From contig CAJOIE010000008.1 in assembly GCA_905234605.1 (NCBI GenBank), positions 1 through 64,000 on the forward strand: a stretch of DNA of 64,000 bases, read 5' to 3'. Below the pieces are notes generated by a model. It saw nothing but the letters and a program-made list of their open reading frames with translations, made no database searches and was not told where the DNA came from. A program made the position numbers and the translations under genes. How positions within the stretch are numbered: the stretch's first letter is position 1; the number at the start of each line of letters is the position of its first letter. Shown here one piece after another: positions 52,421 through 61,213 of the stretch. Source of the stretch: an uncultured Bacteroidaceae bacterium. GTDB taxonomy: Bacteria; Bacteroidota; Bacteroidia; Bacteroidales; Bacteroidaceae.

Positions 52421-55400
52421 TCACCTCACGACATACTTGTGGCCGCGACTGATGTAAATGCCACGGTGCACGGGCTGGGTGATGCGGCGGCCGCTGATGT
52501 CGAAGACAGGTGCCATGGCGGCAGTGCCTACGCCGTCGGCACTGATGGCGCGCACAGCCGTGGCACGCTCAACAGGCAGCGTGAACGGCGTGGCCGTCTC
52601 GGCAAGGCTGTAGGACGTGCCGTCGGCACTGATGACATTGATGCTGCTCTGTGCCTGATAGGAGCCTGCCTCCACGCTGACACCGGTCTTGGCGATGTTC
52701 ACCTTGCCCTGCACGGCCACCGGCTGGCCTGGCTGCAGGCTGGAGACGGCAAAGAGCTTGATGGCGCCCGAGGCTTCGTCGTAGTCGGCGCTCTGAAGGC
52801 TCTCGATGTCGGCGTCGGTCACTGCAAATGGCAGCGTGAGCAGCTGGTAGCCTGTGCCTGCCTTGGTGAAGCTGAGAGCCTGTGCTGTCACACTGGCTGG
52901 CAGGTACCACGGCAGGTCGCCGTTGATGTTGATGGCTTGTGCGCCGCCTTCCATATCCACGAAGTTGGGCGTAGAGAGCACTTCCTCGGGCACACCGTTG
53001 CGGTTGTTGGCAGCTGCCACGGCCACGGTGTTGTCCGTCATATAGGCATCGAGGTTGGTGGTGGCGTTGAAGTACCAGTCGGAGGTGTCGTCGGGTGTGC
53101 CGAAATAGACGTTGGCACTGTAGATGCGCGATGTGCTGGCGTTATAGTATGGGCATGGCACATCGTTCATGTTGACCTGCGCGGCCACGCATGTGTAGGC
53201 TGTTGGGCCGAGCGTGCGGAGGTTGGCCGGCAGGGTGGCCTTATTGGCGTTGGTGGCCCAGATGAGGTTGCCTTTGAGGTCGTAGAACTTGTGGCCTATG
53301 TAGCCCGAGCCGTGGAAGGTTATGGTTGAGCCCGAGATGGTGAAGTAGTCCTTGGTGGCATCGTTGGTGGTGCGTCCGTCGTAGGCCTCGAAGTCGCCCA
53401 CGTCGCCTGCCGTGCCCACGGAGTAGCCTGTGCTGTTGTTGCAGTTGACCTTGTAGCCGTTGGCTGCCGGCACTCCCTCGAAGAGCGGGTTGGGGGTAGC
53501 CTTCTTGCGCTCTATGCGGTCGTCGATGAACATGATGTTGCCCAGCTTGCGCGGGTATCGCTGCATGGCGCGCTTGGCAGCGGTGATGCTGGTGGCCGAC
53601 GTGGTGACGAGGTAGTTGCTGTAGTCGCTGACATGGTAGCGCTGCACTGGCACGAACATGCCGTATGCCTCGAAGAACTCGGACAGGTCGGCCTGTGCCA
53701 CGTCGCAGATGGTGCGTGCCAGGCGCAGGTAGTCGTTGAGGCCGTTGGTCTCGTAGGCACCTGTCTGGCGGTTGCCGTCGGCATCGGTGTATGTGGCCGA
53801 GGCGTTCCATGTGCCCTTGTTGATGGGTGTCTTGCGCATGGCACGGAAGAGCTTGGGGAAGAACTCGTCGTCGTGGTGCTGCACATGGAAGTAGAGGTAT
53901 AGCTGGAAGAACATGCGTGTGGTGATCCAGATGTCGCGCTCGTTCCATGTCTTGCCCAGTGCGAGCTGTGCGAAGTTGTCGGCGATGGATGAGCCTCGGG
54001 TGGTGGATATGCCCTGCTCAAACAAGTTGATGTTGGACCATGTGTTGTTGGAGCTTTCCGTGGTGCCCACCACGTTGATGGTGGCCTGGTGGTTGTGTCC
54101 CATCTCGTGCGACGGCCCCCAGATGGCTCCTCCCTCGTTGCCGTTGCCCTGGTGGGTCATTTTGTCGTAGCTCATGATGGTGGGCAGTGTGGTCTCGTTG
54201 TAGTAGGTGCCGTAGGTGGTGGCGAACATGTACTGGTAGTTGATTGAGAAGCAGTTCCAGATGTTGCGGAAGCGTCCTTCGAACTCTTCCAGCCCCATGA
54301 AGCTCTCCTCGTAGGCGGGTATGTTGTTCCAGATGCGCATGAGCCCCTCCATCTCCGTGGGCTCTGTCTGCTTGACGATGTCGGCGTTCATGGCGAAGAC
54401 GAGCCGGTCGGTCTTGAGGTTGAGCGTGGGCGACTCGTTGAGCAGTTGCTGTCGCAGCAGTGCCCAGTCGGCGTTGGTCATGCCTCGTGTGGCATCCCAG
54501 TATCCGTTGAGCGCGCCTCCCTCGATGTGTATCCTGATGTCGGGATAGCTGGCCAGCAGCGACTTGATGTCGTTTATCTCGTAGAAGATGTAGAGCATCT
54601 CCTGCTGTGCCGGCATGTACACGTTGAGTCCCTGGCGGAGGTTGGTGGTTATGCCTGTGCGATGGTCGCCGGGCACTCCCTCTGTGGTCACAGCCTCGAG
54701 CTGTAGGGTGGAGCCTGCGCGCGGTGCGTCCTCGACGTAGACGTATATCACGTCGCCTGGGTTGGCCACGATGCCTGTCGGCCCTGAGAGCTTGCCGAAG
54801 GCGTTGCTCATGTAGGTGGCGTCTGAGGCTGCCATCTTCTGGTGGTTGCTGTATGACCTGTAGGGTGCTACGCGGAAGAAGTGTTCATATTCTGCGGTGT
54901 AGCCTGTCGAGGTGTCGGTGTATGTCTTCCAGGTGTTGTTCTTCACTTTGAGCACGAGCTCCTTCATGGTGTCGTTGAGTGCGGCATAGTCGTCGTTGGC
55001 GGCGAGCTCGTCGGTCGTGAGGGCCTGTATCTCGGGCCGGAGGGTGTCGCACAGTGGTGTGGCGAAGAGTGCGTTGAGGTGTTGCTGGTATGCATCGCGG
55101 TTGTTGACGATGTCCTGGTAGACGGCATACTCGGCGCGGGCCTCGGCTATCTGTTCATCGGTGATGTGGGCTTTCTGTATGGCCCAGGTGCTGGCGTCGG
55201 CACTGATTGTCCAGCGCACCACGTTGTAGCTCTGCGACGACGCGGTGTGGAGGCCGTACTGGTCGTTGGCTCCGTTGGCGATGGTCCAGATGTAGTCCCA
55301 GTCGGAAGTCTTGAGCACGGGGTATAGTGCGGCGGGCGTGGCAGCGGTGACGTAGATTGCTGATGTTGAGCCCTGGGGCTGTATGTACTGCTCGGTGACG

Positions 55401-56086
55401 ACGTTCTGGATGTAGTAGCCGTTGCCTGTGGGAGCTTTGGTGAGACGCCAGTACTGGCGGAAGTTGGTGTCGTCGGCGGCTTCGGTCTTCACTTGCCCGC
55501 CGGCCTCGGTGGCCACTCTGTCGTAGAGCTTGCTGACGAGGCGGTAGTAGCCGCCGTCGGTGATGGTGCCCACGTAGCCCTTGGCTGCCGTGAGGTGTTC
55601 GCGCACGATGTCGATGTCGTAGTCGGAGGCTGGCGTGATGGTCCAGTCGCTGCCCTGGTCGCCGGCGTAGCTCCATGAGTAGAGTGCGGTGCCGTTGTTG
55701 CCGAGGTTGAGGCATGTCTGCCCGCTGAAGTCGGAGGCAGTGGAGATGTTGTAGAAACCTGAGGCGTTGGTGCTTTCCTGGATGTAGAAGAACGATGCCG
55801 TGGCTGCCGTCGTGGTGTAGGCTGACTGCAGGTACTGGCCGGTGTCGGCGTTGCGGAGGGTGTAGGTGCGTCCGGAGTTGCTGACGTACCACACCTGGCG
55901 GAAGGCCTGCTCGGCGTCGGTGAGGCTTGTGGCTCCTGCCACGGAGCTGCCTGTTGCCGTGAGGTATGCCGCGGTGTTGCGGCGGTTGCTTATGCGCACG
56001 AAACCTGTTGGGATGTCGGCAGCCACGGTGGCGGTGGAGATGAGCATTGCTACCGCTGTGGCGAGCATGGAGTAGAATTTTTTCAT
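52421..56086 (-). CDS. Secreted M60-family metallopeptidase (mucinase type)
   Basis: 1221 residues from the ATG at 56086, which begins MKKFYSMLATAVAMLISTA, a signal peptide cut near TVAA. Two trefoil-like carbohydrate-binding segments (about 25-155 and 170-305) precede the M60 domain (about 390-760). Its active site is GPSHEMGHNHQ (His660, Glu661, His664), with Glu677 as the downstream glutamate of the HExxHx(8,28)E pattern. M60 enzymes of gut bacteria cut O-glycosylated mucins. The C-terminal part has beta domains (about 980-1200) and ends with VFDISGRRI and GIYISRGHKYVVR, the sorting tail. Its promoter is an excellent -33/-7 match. Confidence 0.9.
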   Translation of the reverse strand: MKKFYSMLATAVAMLISTATVAADIPTGFVRISNRRNTAAYLTATGSSVAGATSLTDAEQAFRQVWYVSNSGRTYTLRNADTGQYLQSAYTTTAATASFFYIQESTNASGFYNISTASDFSGQTCLNLGNNGTALYSWSYAGDQGSDWTITPASDYDIDIVREHLTAAKGYVGTITDGGYYRLVSKLYDRVATEAGGQVKTEAADDTNFRQYWRLTKAPTGNGYYIQNVVTEQYIQPQGSTSAIYVTAATPAALYPVLKTSDWDYIWTIANGANDQYGLHTASSQSYNVVRWTISADASTWAIQKAHITDEQIAEARAEYAVYQDIVNNRDAYQQHLNALFATPLCDTLRPEIQALTTDELAANDDYAALNDTMKELVLKVKNNTWKTYTDTSTGYTAEYEHFFRVAPYRSYSNHQKMAASDATYMSNAFGKLSGPTGIVANPGDVIYVYVEDAPRAGSTLQLEAVTTEGVPGDHRTGITTNLRQGLNVYMPAQQEMLYIFYEINDIKSLLASYPDIRIHIEGGALNGYWDATRGMTNADWALLRQQLLNESPTLNLKTDRLVFAMNADIVKQTEPTEMEGLMRIWNNIPAYEESFMGLEEFEGRFRNIWNCFSINYQYMFATTYGTYYNETTLPTIMSYDKMTHQGNGNEGGAIWGPSHEMGHNHQATINVVGTTESSNNTWSNINLFEQGISTTRGSSIADNFAQLALGKTWNERDIWITTRMFFQLYLYFHVQHHDDEFFPKLFRAMRKTPINKGTWNASATYTDADGNRQTGAYETNGLNDYLRLARTICDVAQADLSEFFEAYGMFVPVQRYHVSDYSNYLVTTSATSITAAKRAMQRYPRKLGNIMFIDDRIERKKATPNPLFEGVPAANGYKVNCNNSTGYSVGTAGDVGDFEAYDGRTTNDATKDYFTISGSTITFHGSGYIGHKFYDLKGNLIWATNANKATLPANLRTLGPTAYTCVAAQVNMNDVPCPYYNASTSRIYSANVYFGTPDDTSDWYFNATTNLDAYMTDNTVAVAAANNRNGVPEEVLSTPNFVDMEGGAQAININGDLPWYLPASVTAQALSFTKAGTGYQLLTLPFAVTDADIESLQSADYDEASGAIKLFAVSSLQPGQPVAVQGKVNIAKTGVSVEAGSYQAQSSINVISADGTSYSLAETATPFTLPVERATAVRAISADGVGTAAMAPVFDISGRRITQPVHRGIYISRGHKYVVR

Positions 56087-56193
56087 AGCTATGGTGGGTT
56101 GTGGTTGGGCTTGCTGTGGTGCGCCGTCGGTGGCGCATCGGGGCGGCTGTGCACTTGCTGCCCGGCGCGCGGGCACTATGCACGTTGTGTTGG

Positions 56194-56224
56194 CAAAAAT
56201 AGGGCTATTCGGCTGTTTGCCAAA
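56194..56224 (-). promoter_or_regulatory. Promoter of the M60 peptidase gene
   Basis: On the minus strand TTTG, exactly 19 bases, TATTTTTG. This gives a leader of about 100 nt. Confidence 0.8.
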
Positions 56225-56262
56225 GAAGATGTCATAAAAATGGGTGCTGAGGGCCGCTGCTG

Positions 56263-56344
56263 CACCCTGCATGGTGGTGCGGCATGAGGGTGCAGGGTGT
56301 GTGGCATGAGGGTGCAGGGTGTGTGGCAATGCCCCTGCAGGGTG
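56263..56344 (-). repeat. Phased array E (two identical 22-bp units)
   Basis: Core GGTGCAGGGTG on the plus strand starts at 56289 and 56311, then CCTGCAGGGTG at 56334: spacings 22 and 23. Two neighbouring 22-bp units are identical, GGCATGAGGGTGCAGGGTGT followed by GT. An inverted core (CACCCTGCAT, 56263-56272) can pair with the first. In transcription direction it starts five bases after the M20 peptidase stop. It fills the gap between M20 and the M60 promoter. Confidence 0.85.
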
Positions 56345-56348
56345 TTTG

Positions 56349-57410
56349 TCAGAGTGTCAGGCCGGCGAGCAGACGGTGGTAGAGGCTGATGGCCTCTCGG
56401 ATTTCGGAGAGGCGCACGTACTCGTCGGCGGTGTGGCTGCGGCGGCTGTCGCCGGGTCCCATCTTGAGTGTGGGGAATGGCATGAGGGCCTGGTCGGAGA
56501 GTGTGGGCGAGCCGAAGGGTGTGCGCCCGAGCTCCACGGCACGCTCCACGAGCGGGTGGCTCATGTCGATGGCAGAGCTGGAGAGTCGTGTGGAGCGTGG
56601 TGTGACGGTGCTGTGCAGATGGTGGCTGATGATGTCGAGCAGCTCGGCGTTGGTGTAGAGCTCATTGCTGCGCACGTCGACGGTGAAGGTGCACTCGGCG
56701 GGCACCACGTTGTGCTGTGTGCCGGCATTGACGATGGTCACCGTCTGCCTGACGGCTCCGAGCAGCGGCGAGACGCGCTGGTAGGCGTATGTGCGCAGCC
56801 ATGCCATGTCGTCGAGGGCGAGGTAGATGGCGTTGACGCCCTCGTCGCGCGCAGCATGGCCGGCCTTGCCGCGGGCCACGCAGTCGAGCACCATGAGGCC
56901 TTTCTCGGCCACGGCGGGCTGCATGCCCGTGGGCTCTCCCACGAGGCCCACGTCGATGTGCGGCAGGTGGCGCAGGGCCAGCTCCACGCCGTCGCGCCCC
57001 GACACCTCTTCCTCTGCCGAGGCCAGGAAGACCAAGTTATAGGGCAGCGCGGGGCTGTCGTGCAGCGTGCGGAACACTTGCAGGAGGCTCACCAACGAGG
57101 CTCCGTCGTCGTTGGCTCCGAGGCCGTAGAGCACGTCGCCCTCAATGTCGGGACTATGGGGGTCGCGCGTCCATCCGGCGGCGGGACGCACGGTGTCGAT
57201 GTGCGCACAGAGGAGCATCGTGGGGCGCCCCTCGGCCCATGCGGACGAAGTGAGCCACACGTTGTTGGCCACACGGTTGGGTTGCAGGCCTGCCTGCCGC
57301 AGGCGGGCCTCGAGCAGGTCGGCAGCGGCAGCCTCGCTGCGGCTGACGCGCGGCGTGGCTATGAGCTGCCGCAGCAGCTCCACGGCCTGGGCTGTGAGAG
57401 TGTCTGTCAT
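56349..57410 (-). CDS. M20-family metallohydrolase, ArgE-like
   Basis: 353 residues from the ATG at 57410; the frame above it spans the promoter and lacks similarity. The metal and catalytic residues of M20 are present: LLCAHIDTVRP (His and Asp), GANDDGASL (bridging Asp), ASAEEEVSGRDG (general base Glu), VGEPTG and the dimer-domain KAGHAARDEG. The nearest function known in Bacteroidales is deacylation of N-acyl-ornithine or N-acetylcitrulline in arginine synthesis; other aminoacyl substrates are possible. Its -7 box ends four bases before the start, implying a leaderless message. The array E starts right after its stop. Confidence 0.87.
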   Translation of the reverse strand: MTDTLTAQAVELLRQLIATPRVSRSEAAAADLLEARLRQAGLQPNRVANNVWLTSSAWAEGRPTMLLCAHIDTVRPAAGWTRDPHSPDIEGDVLYGLGANDDGASLVSLLQVFRTLHDSPALPYNLVFLASAEEEVSGRDGVELALRHLPHIDVGLVGEPTGMQPAVAEKGLMVLDCVARGKAGHAARDEGVNAIYLALDDMAWLRTYAYQRVSPLLGAVRQTVTIVNAGTQHNVVPAECTFTVDVRSNELYTNAELLDIISHHLHSTVTPRSTRLSSSAIDMSHPLVERAVELGRTPFGSPTLSDQALMPFPTLKMGPGDSRRSHTADEYVRLSEIREAISLYHRLLAGLTL

Positions 57411-57414
57411 GCCG

Positions 57415-57422
57415 CAAAAGTA
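57415..57422 (-). promoter_or_regulatory. -7 box directly upstream of the M20 hydrolase ATG
   Basis: TACTTTTG on the minus strand ends four bases before the ATG at 57410. Confidence 0.55.
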
Positions 57423-57496
57423 GGCATTGCGCGCCGAGACTGCCGCCTCTTTGGGCATTTTCTTGGTGCGCCAACGCGCTTCTGTCAACTTTTGCC

Positions 57497-57504
57497 TACC
57501 TTTG
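57497..57504 (+). promoter_or_regulatory. -7 box of the acyl-CoA ligase operon
   Basis: TACCTTTG matches TAnnTTTG. The leader to 57543 is about 33 nt. It faces away from the M20 promoter. Confidence 0.55.
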
Positions 57505-57542
57505 CACCATAGTATATACACTCCTCAACACACACTCGGTTT

Positions 57543-59354
57543 ATGCTCAACACAAGCCCTCTGGCCTGCCTCATCGCCGAACAGGCCAAAACGTATGGCG
57601 ACAAGGTGGCTCTCAGCTACCGCGACTATGCCACAGGCGAATGGCCCACGGTGACATGGCGTGAGTTTGCCCGCCTGGTGCGCGTGGTGGCCAATGCCTT
57701 GGTGGCCAACGGCGTGGGCGTGCAGGAGAACGTGGCCGTCTTCTCGCAGAACAAGCCCGAGAGCCTCTACGTGGACTTCGGCTGCTATGCCATCCGCGCC
57801 GTGAGCATCCCCTTCTACGCCACGAGCTCCGAGGCCCAGGTGCAGTATATGGTCAACGACGCCTCCGTGCGCTTCATCTTCGTGGGCGAGCAGTACCAGT
57901 ATGACACGGCGTTCCGCGTCATGCGCCTGTGTCCCACCGTGGAGCGCATCATACTCTTCGACCCCGCCATCCGACGCGACCCGCGCGACAACGTGTCGGC
58001 CTACTTCAGCGACTTCCTGCGCCAGGGCGAAGCCTTTGCCCACCAGGCCGAAGTCGACGCCCGCACCGCCGCTGCCGTGCCCGACGACCTGGTCAACATC
58101 CTCTACACCAGCGGCACCACTGGCCAGAGCAAGGGCGTGATGCTCACCTCGCGCATGTACTCCGCCGCCATCCCTGCCAACAACAAGGTGATGGACCTCA
58201 CCGACGCCGACATCATCATGTGCTTCCTGCCCTTCACCCACGTCTTCGAGCGCGCCTGGAGCTACTGGTGCCTGGCCAAGGGCGCACAGCTGGCCGTCAA
58301 CCTGCGCCCGCAGGACATACAGACCAGCCTGCGCGAGGTGCGCCCCACATGCATGGCCGCCGTGCCGCGCTTCTGGGAGAAGATCTACGCCGGCGTGCAG
58401 GAGAAGATAGCCTCCAGCAGCCCCATGCAGCGACGCCTCATGCGCGACGCCCTCGACGTGGGACGCCGCTACAACGTCGACTACCGCCTGCGCGGCCTGC
58501 TGCCGCCGGCTGCCCTGCGCTTAAAATACATGTTCTACGAGAAGACCATCATAGCACTGCTCAAGAAGACCATCGGCCTCGACCGAGCCAACTTCTTCCC
58601 CACAGCCGGCGCGGCCATACCGCCCGTGGTAGAGGAATTCGTGCACTCCGTGGGCATCAACATGACCGCAGGCTACGGCCTCACCGAGAGCACAGCCACC
58701 GTCTCCTGCGACTGGCACCACGCACCGCGCAGCATAGGCTCCGTGGGCCGCGTGCTCGACGGCGTGGAGGTGGCCTTCGGCCCTGACAACGAGATACTGC
58801 TGCGCGGCGACACCATCACCCGCGGCTACTACCGCAAGCCCGACGTGACAGCCACAGCCATCGATGCCGACGGATGGTTCCACACCGGCGACTCAGGCTA
58901 CATCAAGGGCGGCGAGCTCTACCTCACCGACCGCATCAAAGACCTCTTCAAGACCAGCAACGGCAAGTACATCTCGCCGCAGGCCATAGAGTCGAAACTC
59001 GTGGTGGATCGCTATATCGATGAGATAGCCATCATCGCCGACGAGCACAAGTTCGTCTCGGCACTCGTCATCCCCGACTACCACCTGCTTGAAGCCTGGG
59101 GCAGAGAGCAAGGCATCAGCACCACATCGCGCGAGGACCTCTGCGCCGACAAGCGCGTGGTGGACATGGTGATGGGCCGCATCGAGACACTCCAGCAGGA
59201 GTTCGCCCACTACGAACAGGTGAAACGCATAACACTCCTGCCACAGCCCTTCTCCATGGAACGGGGCGAGCTCACCAACACACTCAAGATAAAGCGTCCC
59301 GTCGTGGCACGCAACTACAAGGCACAAATCGACGCCATGTATGAGGAAAACTGA
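57543..59354 (+). CDS. Long-chain fatty-acid-CoA ligase (AMP-forming)
   Basis: 603 residues. The P-loop YTSGTTGQSKGVM (about 189-201) binds ATP. GYGLTESTATVS follows and the hinge region GWFHTGDSGYIKGGELYLTDRIKDLFKTSNGKYISP holds the adenylation and thioester switch. It belongs to the FadD15-like group, which activates fatty acids to acyl-CoA in the cytoplasm, probably for lipid turnover in an organism lacking full beta-oxidation. Substrate chain length is inferred. prfB follows by 19 bases and is probably co-transcribed. Confidence 0.93.
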   Translation: MLNTSPLACLIAEQAKTYGDKVALSYRDYATGEWPTVTWREFARLVRVVANALVANGVGVQENVAVFSQNKPESLYVDFGCYAIRAVSIPFYATSSEAQVQYMVNDASVRFIFVGEQYQYDTAFRVMRLCPTVERIILFDPAIRRDPRDNVSAYFSDFLRQGEAFAHQAEVDARTAAAVPDDLVNILYTSGTTGQSKGVMLTSRMYSAAIPANNKVMDLTDADIIMCFLPFTHVFERAWSYWCLAKGAQLAVNLRPQDIQTSLREVRPTCMAAVPRFWEKIYAGVQEKIASSSPMQRRLMRDALDVGRRYNVDYRLRGLLPPAALRLKYMFYEKTIIALLKKTIGLDRANFFPTAGAAIPPVVEEFVHSVGINMTAGYGLTESTATVSCDWHHAPRSIGSVGRVLDGVEVAFGPDNEILLRGDTITRGYYRKPDVTATAIDADGWFHTGDSGYIKGGELYLTDRIKDLFKTSNGKYISPQAIESKLVVDRYIDEIAIIADEHKFVSALVIPDYHLLEAWGREQGISTTSREDLCADKRVVDMVMGRIETLQQEFAHYEQVKRITLLPQPFSMERGELTNTLKIKRPVVARNYKAQIDAMYEEN

Positions 59355-59373
59355 AAGCTAACCCATAGACAAC

Positions 59374-60498
59374 GTGATAACAGCCGAACAACTCAAAGAG
59401 GTGCAGGAACGCACCGAAGCCCTGCGCCGCTATCTCGACATACCCCGCAAGCAGATGGAGTATGAAGAGGAACAGCTGCGCACACAAGCCCCCGACTTCT
59501 GGGACGATGCCCGCCGTGCCGAGGAGCAGATGAAGAAAGTGAAAAGCCTCGAGCGGTGGCTCAAGGGCTACGCCGAGGCACGCACCCTCACCGACGAGCT
59601 CGCCACCGCCTTCGACTTCTACCGCGAGGAGCTCGTCACCGAGCAAGAGGTGGACCAGCTCTACGCCCGTGCCATCGACTGCATCGAAGGCCTCGAGCTG
59701 AAGAACATGCTCCAGCAGGAGGAAGACCCCATGGACGCCGTGCTCAAGATCAACTCCGGCGCCGGCGGCACCGAGAGCCAGGACTGGGCACAGATGCTCA
59801 TGCGCATGTACATGCGCTGGGCCGAGGCCAACGGCTACAAGCTCACCATTAGCAACCTCCAGGACGGCGACGAGGCCGGCATCAAGACCGTGACGATGCA
59901 GATTGAGGGCGAGTATGCCTACGGCTACCTCAAGAGCGAGAGCGGCGTGCACCGTCTCGTGCGCGTATCACCCTACAACGCCCAGGGCAAGCGCATGACC
60001 AGCTTCGCCAGCGTCTTCGTCACACCCCTCGTGGACGACACCATAGAGGTATATGTCGACCCGGCACGCGTGTCGTGGGACACCTTCCGCAGCTCCGGTG
60101 CCGGCGGACAGAACGTCAACAAGGTGGAGACCGGCGTGCGGCTGCGCTACATGTACCAGGACCCCGACACAGGCGAGGAAGAGGAGATACTCATCGAGAA
60201 CACCGAGAGCCGCAAGCAGCTCGAGAACCGCGAGAACGCCATGCGACTGCTCAAGTCGCAGCTCTACGACCGCGCCATGCAGAAACGGCGCGAGGCACAG
60301 GCCAAGATTGAAGCCGGCAAGAAAAAGATTGAGTGGGGCTCACAGATACGCTCCTACGTCTTCGACGACCGCCGCGTGAAAGACCACCGCACAGGCTACC
60401 AGACAAGCGACGTGGGCGGAGTGATGGACGGCAAGATAGACGCCTTCATCAAAGCCTACCTCATGGAGTTCGGCGGCAACACCGAGGCGCCACAGTAA
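59374..60498 (+). CDS. prfB: Peptide chain release factor 2
   Basis: 374 residues; the start is GTG at 59374. The GGQ tripeptide is in SSGAGGQNVNKVET (about residue 246). The stop-recognition tripeptide, SPF in E. coli, reads SPY in RVSPYNAQGKRMTSF, as expected in this phylum. It releases protein at UGA and UAA stops. The frame is unbroken: the programmed frameshift found near codon 25 in many bacteria is absent, so the factor does not control its own synthesis that way. Usual family length. It is followed by the small membrane peptide gene. Confidence 0.95.
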   Translation: MITAEQLKEVQERTEALRRYLDIPRKQMEYEEEQLRTQAPDFWDDARRAEEQMKKVKSLERWLKGYAEARTLTDELATAFDFYREELVTEQEVDQLYARAIDCIEGLELKNMLQQEEDPMDAVLKINSGAGGTESQDWAQMLMRMYMRWAEANGYKLTISNLQDGDEAGIKTVTMQIEGEYAYGYLKSESGVHRLVRVSPYNAQGKRMTSFASVFVTPLVDDTIEVYVDPARVSWDTFRSSGAGGQNVNKVETGVRLRYMYQDPDTGEEEEILIENTESRKQLENRENAMRLLKSQLYDRAMQKRREAQAKIEAGKKKIEWGSQIRSYVFDDRRVKDHRTGYQTSDVGGVMDGKIDAFIKAYLMEFGGNTEAPQ

Positions 60499-60536
60499 CC
60501 ATCCGCCCTTAAACAACAATAACAACATAACACACC

Positions 60537-60677
60537 ATGAGCAAAGCAAAGAAAGAACTGCGAGCCAGCCGCAAGGCAGCCCGCGAGGAACAGCAGGCAC
60601 GCAAGGTCATCAACATACTGGCAGCAGCACTGCTGATACTCTGCATACTGGGAGCCATCTACGCCATCTGGGCATAA
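60537..60677 (+). CDS. Small single-pass membrane protein (46 residues)
   Basis: 46 residues. The first 23 are strongly basic and charged (MSKAKKELRASRKAAREEQQ), then comes one hydrophobic helix (about 24-44, VINILAAALLILCILGAIYA) and a last WA. There is no homologue I recognise. The codon pattern follows the neighbours, the start is 38 bases after prfB, and CYTH follows 10 bases later, so it looks like a real gene in the operon. Its N-terminus probably faces the cytoplasm. It could be a small regulator of a membrane complex; nothing stronger can be said. Confidence 0.7.
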   Translation: MSKAKKELRASRKAAREEQQARKVINILAAALLILCILGAIYAIWA

Positions 60678-60687
60678 CCACCACAGC

Positions 60688-61176
60688 ATGGCACAAGAGA
60701 TTGAGCGCAAGTTCCTCGTCCGCGACGACAGCTTCCGACAGCTGGCCTACGCCCACTCACACATAGCACAAGGCTACATCGTGGCCGACAGCGGCCGCAC
60801 AGTGCGCATACGCCTGCGCGGCGACCACGGCTACATCACCATCAAAGGCCCCAGCCGCGACGGCGGCCTCTCACGCTATGAGTTCGAGACGGAGATAGAT
60901 GCCGACGAAGCACGCCAGCTGATGCGGCTGTGCGAGCCCGGCGTGGTGGAGAAGGAACGCTACCTCGTGCGCACCGACGACGGCCACACCGTAGAGGTCG
61001 ACGTGTTCGAGGGCAGCAATGCCGGCCTCGTCATGGCCGAGATAGAGCTGCAACGAGACGACGAGCCATTCGAGCGGCCGGCATTCCTCGGGCGCGAGGT
61101 GACAGGCGACCGCCGCTTCTACAACTCACACCTGCGCCGCTACCCATACTGCATCTGGCGCGACGAGGTGGAATGA
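60688..61176 (+). CDS. CYTH-domain triphosphate tunnel enzyme
   Basis: 162 residues. The signature EIERKFLV occupies residues 4-11, and the alternating charged strands of the tunnel follow: [29 protein letters not shown] and [24 protein letters not shown] proteins hydrolyse triphosphate or similar polyphosphate groups with a metal; the substrate here (inorganic triphosphate, thiamine triphosphate or a nucleotide) is open. It lies between the small membrane gene and leuS. Confidence 0.9.
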   Translation: MAQEIERKFLVRDDSFRQLAYAHSHIAQGYIVADSGRTVRIRLRGDHGYITIKGPSRDGGLSRYEFETEIDADEARQLMRLCEPGVVEKERYLVRTDDGHTVEVDVFEGSNAGLVMAEIELQRDDEPFERPAFLGREVTGDRRFYNSHLRRYPYCIWRDEVE

Positions 61177-61213
61177 ACCGTTTGCCACATCCCACATTAA
61201 TATATATACACAC

